DNA from: Candidatus Woesearchaeota archaeon
GTDB taxonomy: Archaea; Nanobdellota; Nanobdellia; Woesearchaeales; ARS49
Direction: 5' to 3'
Assembly: GCA_023261345.1 (NCBI GenBank)
Contig: JAHFPE010000070.1
Location: 1-5,268, forward strand
DNA length: 5,268 nucleotides
Positions 5,071 to 5,268 of this stretch are shown piece by piece (within the stretch, counting starts at the first letter, position 1; every line of letters begins with the position of its first letter). A model generated the notes under the pieces. The model saw only the letters and a list, made by a program, of their open reading frames with translations, did not search any database and was not told where the DNA came from. The position numbers and the translations under genes are program-made.

Positions 5071-5095
5071 GGGGCATGAAGGTAATTACTAGAAG

Positions 5096-5268
5096 ATGAC
5101 AGCATTACTTGAATCTGGACGAGTAAAGGTATTGAAAAGACTTGGAAGCAAGCACGATCCAGTTCACCTTGCGTATGCATCAACAGTTCAATATCTTCTC
5201 GAAAAACAAGGTTCTGCATTTGATCAAGGTAGATTGTTTGCATCAGAAAAGGAACGACAGCGACTTTT
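5096..5268 (+). CDS. Unrecognised protein, N-terminal 57 residues, cut by window edge
   Basis: The frame runs from the ATG at 5096 to the right edge without a stop. An in-frame TAG at 5090-5092 closes it upstream, and an earlier ATG at 5076 is in another frame that ends at once, so 5096 is the first possible ATG start. The visible part starts MTALLESGRVKVLKRLGSKH and is rich in Lys, Arg, Glu and Gln, likely helical and soluble, with no signal peptide, membrane segment or Cys. I do not recognise the family from this fragment. The TATA box at 5064-5070 supports a real leaderless or near-leaderless gene. A 73-codon frame on the other strand overlaps it without promoter or ribosome-site support. 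Confidence 0.65.
   Translation, partial: MTALLESGRVKVLKRLGSKHDPVHLAYASTVQYLLEKQGSAFDQGRLFASEKERQRL

Noticed and set aside
5000..5077. Upstream extension of the PAC2 gene by 26 codons
   Set aside because: It would translate through the TATA box and the GAGG site that fits the ATG at 4999, and the extra residues lie outside the family domain.
1..5268. Mobile element, CRISPR array, toxin-antitoxin pair or defence system
   Set aside because: No transposase or integrase motifs, no regularly spaced repeats, and every larger gene has a housekeeping or hypothetical identity that explains it.

Overview
The window looks like a stretch of a gene-dense archaeal chromosome of moderate to low G+C. The gene content is archaeal: a Kae1-type TsaD, a Dph2-like diphthamide protein and a PAC2-family proteasome-chaperone-like protein. 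The start regions agree. Several genes have a TATA-like box about 25-27 bases before the ATG and no room for a Shine-Dalgarno site (leaderless mRNAs), while others have purine-rich sites (GGTGAT, GAGGTGA, GAGG) matching the archaeal 16S 3' end. The small proteins, stand-alone Kae1 and reduced Dph2 would suit a DPANN-type lineage such as Woesearchaeota. That lineage call is inference and cannot be settled from this window.

Layout. 1-654 (-) is the N-terminal part of an endonuclease/exonuclease/phosphatase (EEP) family protein that runs off the left edge. 655-867 holds its promoter, a doubtful 41-codon reading frame on the + strand and the promoter of a 69-residue zinc-ribbon protein (868-1077, +). 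Convergent to that is tsaD/kae1 (1152-2126, -). The spacer 2127-2358 carries the tsaD promoter and a perfect 12-bp inverted repeat. Then comes a small single-pass membrane protein (2359-2676, -), divergent from a three-gene + strand unit: Dph2-like protein (2860-3534), small putative lipoprotein (3527-3778) and DUF192 putative lipoprotein (3775-4191). These overlap by 8 and 4 bases and are probably one operon. Convergent to it is the PAC2-family gene (4256-4999, -), divergent from an unrecognised + strand gene starting at 5096 and cut by the right edge.

Function. Two genes belong to translation-linked modification: TsaD for the t6A base of tRNA, and the Dph2-like protein for diphthamide on elongation factor 2. 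PAC2 points to proteasome assembly. The two lipoproteins behind dph2 act outside the cytoplasm if the signals are real, so their linkage to dph2 is more likely transcriptional economy than a shared pathway. I see no mobile element, CRISPR array, tRNA, rRNA or defence system. The points most worth a second look are the Dph2-like protein without its N-terminal domain, substitutions in the TsaD nucleotide-pocket motifs, the hairpin at 2220-2262, and the clean split between leaderless and Shine-Dalgarno starts.
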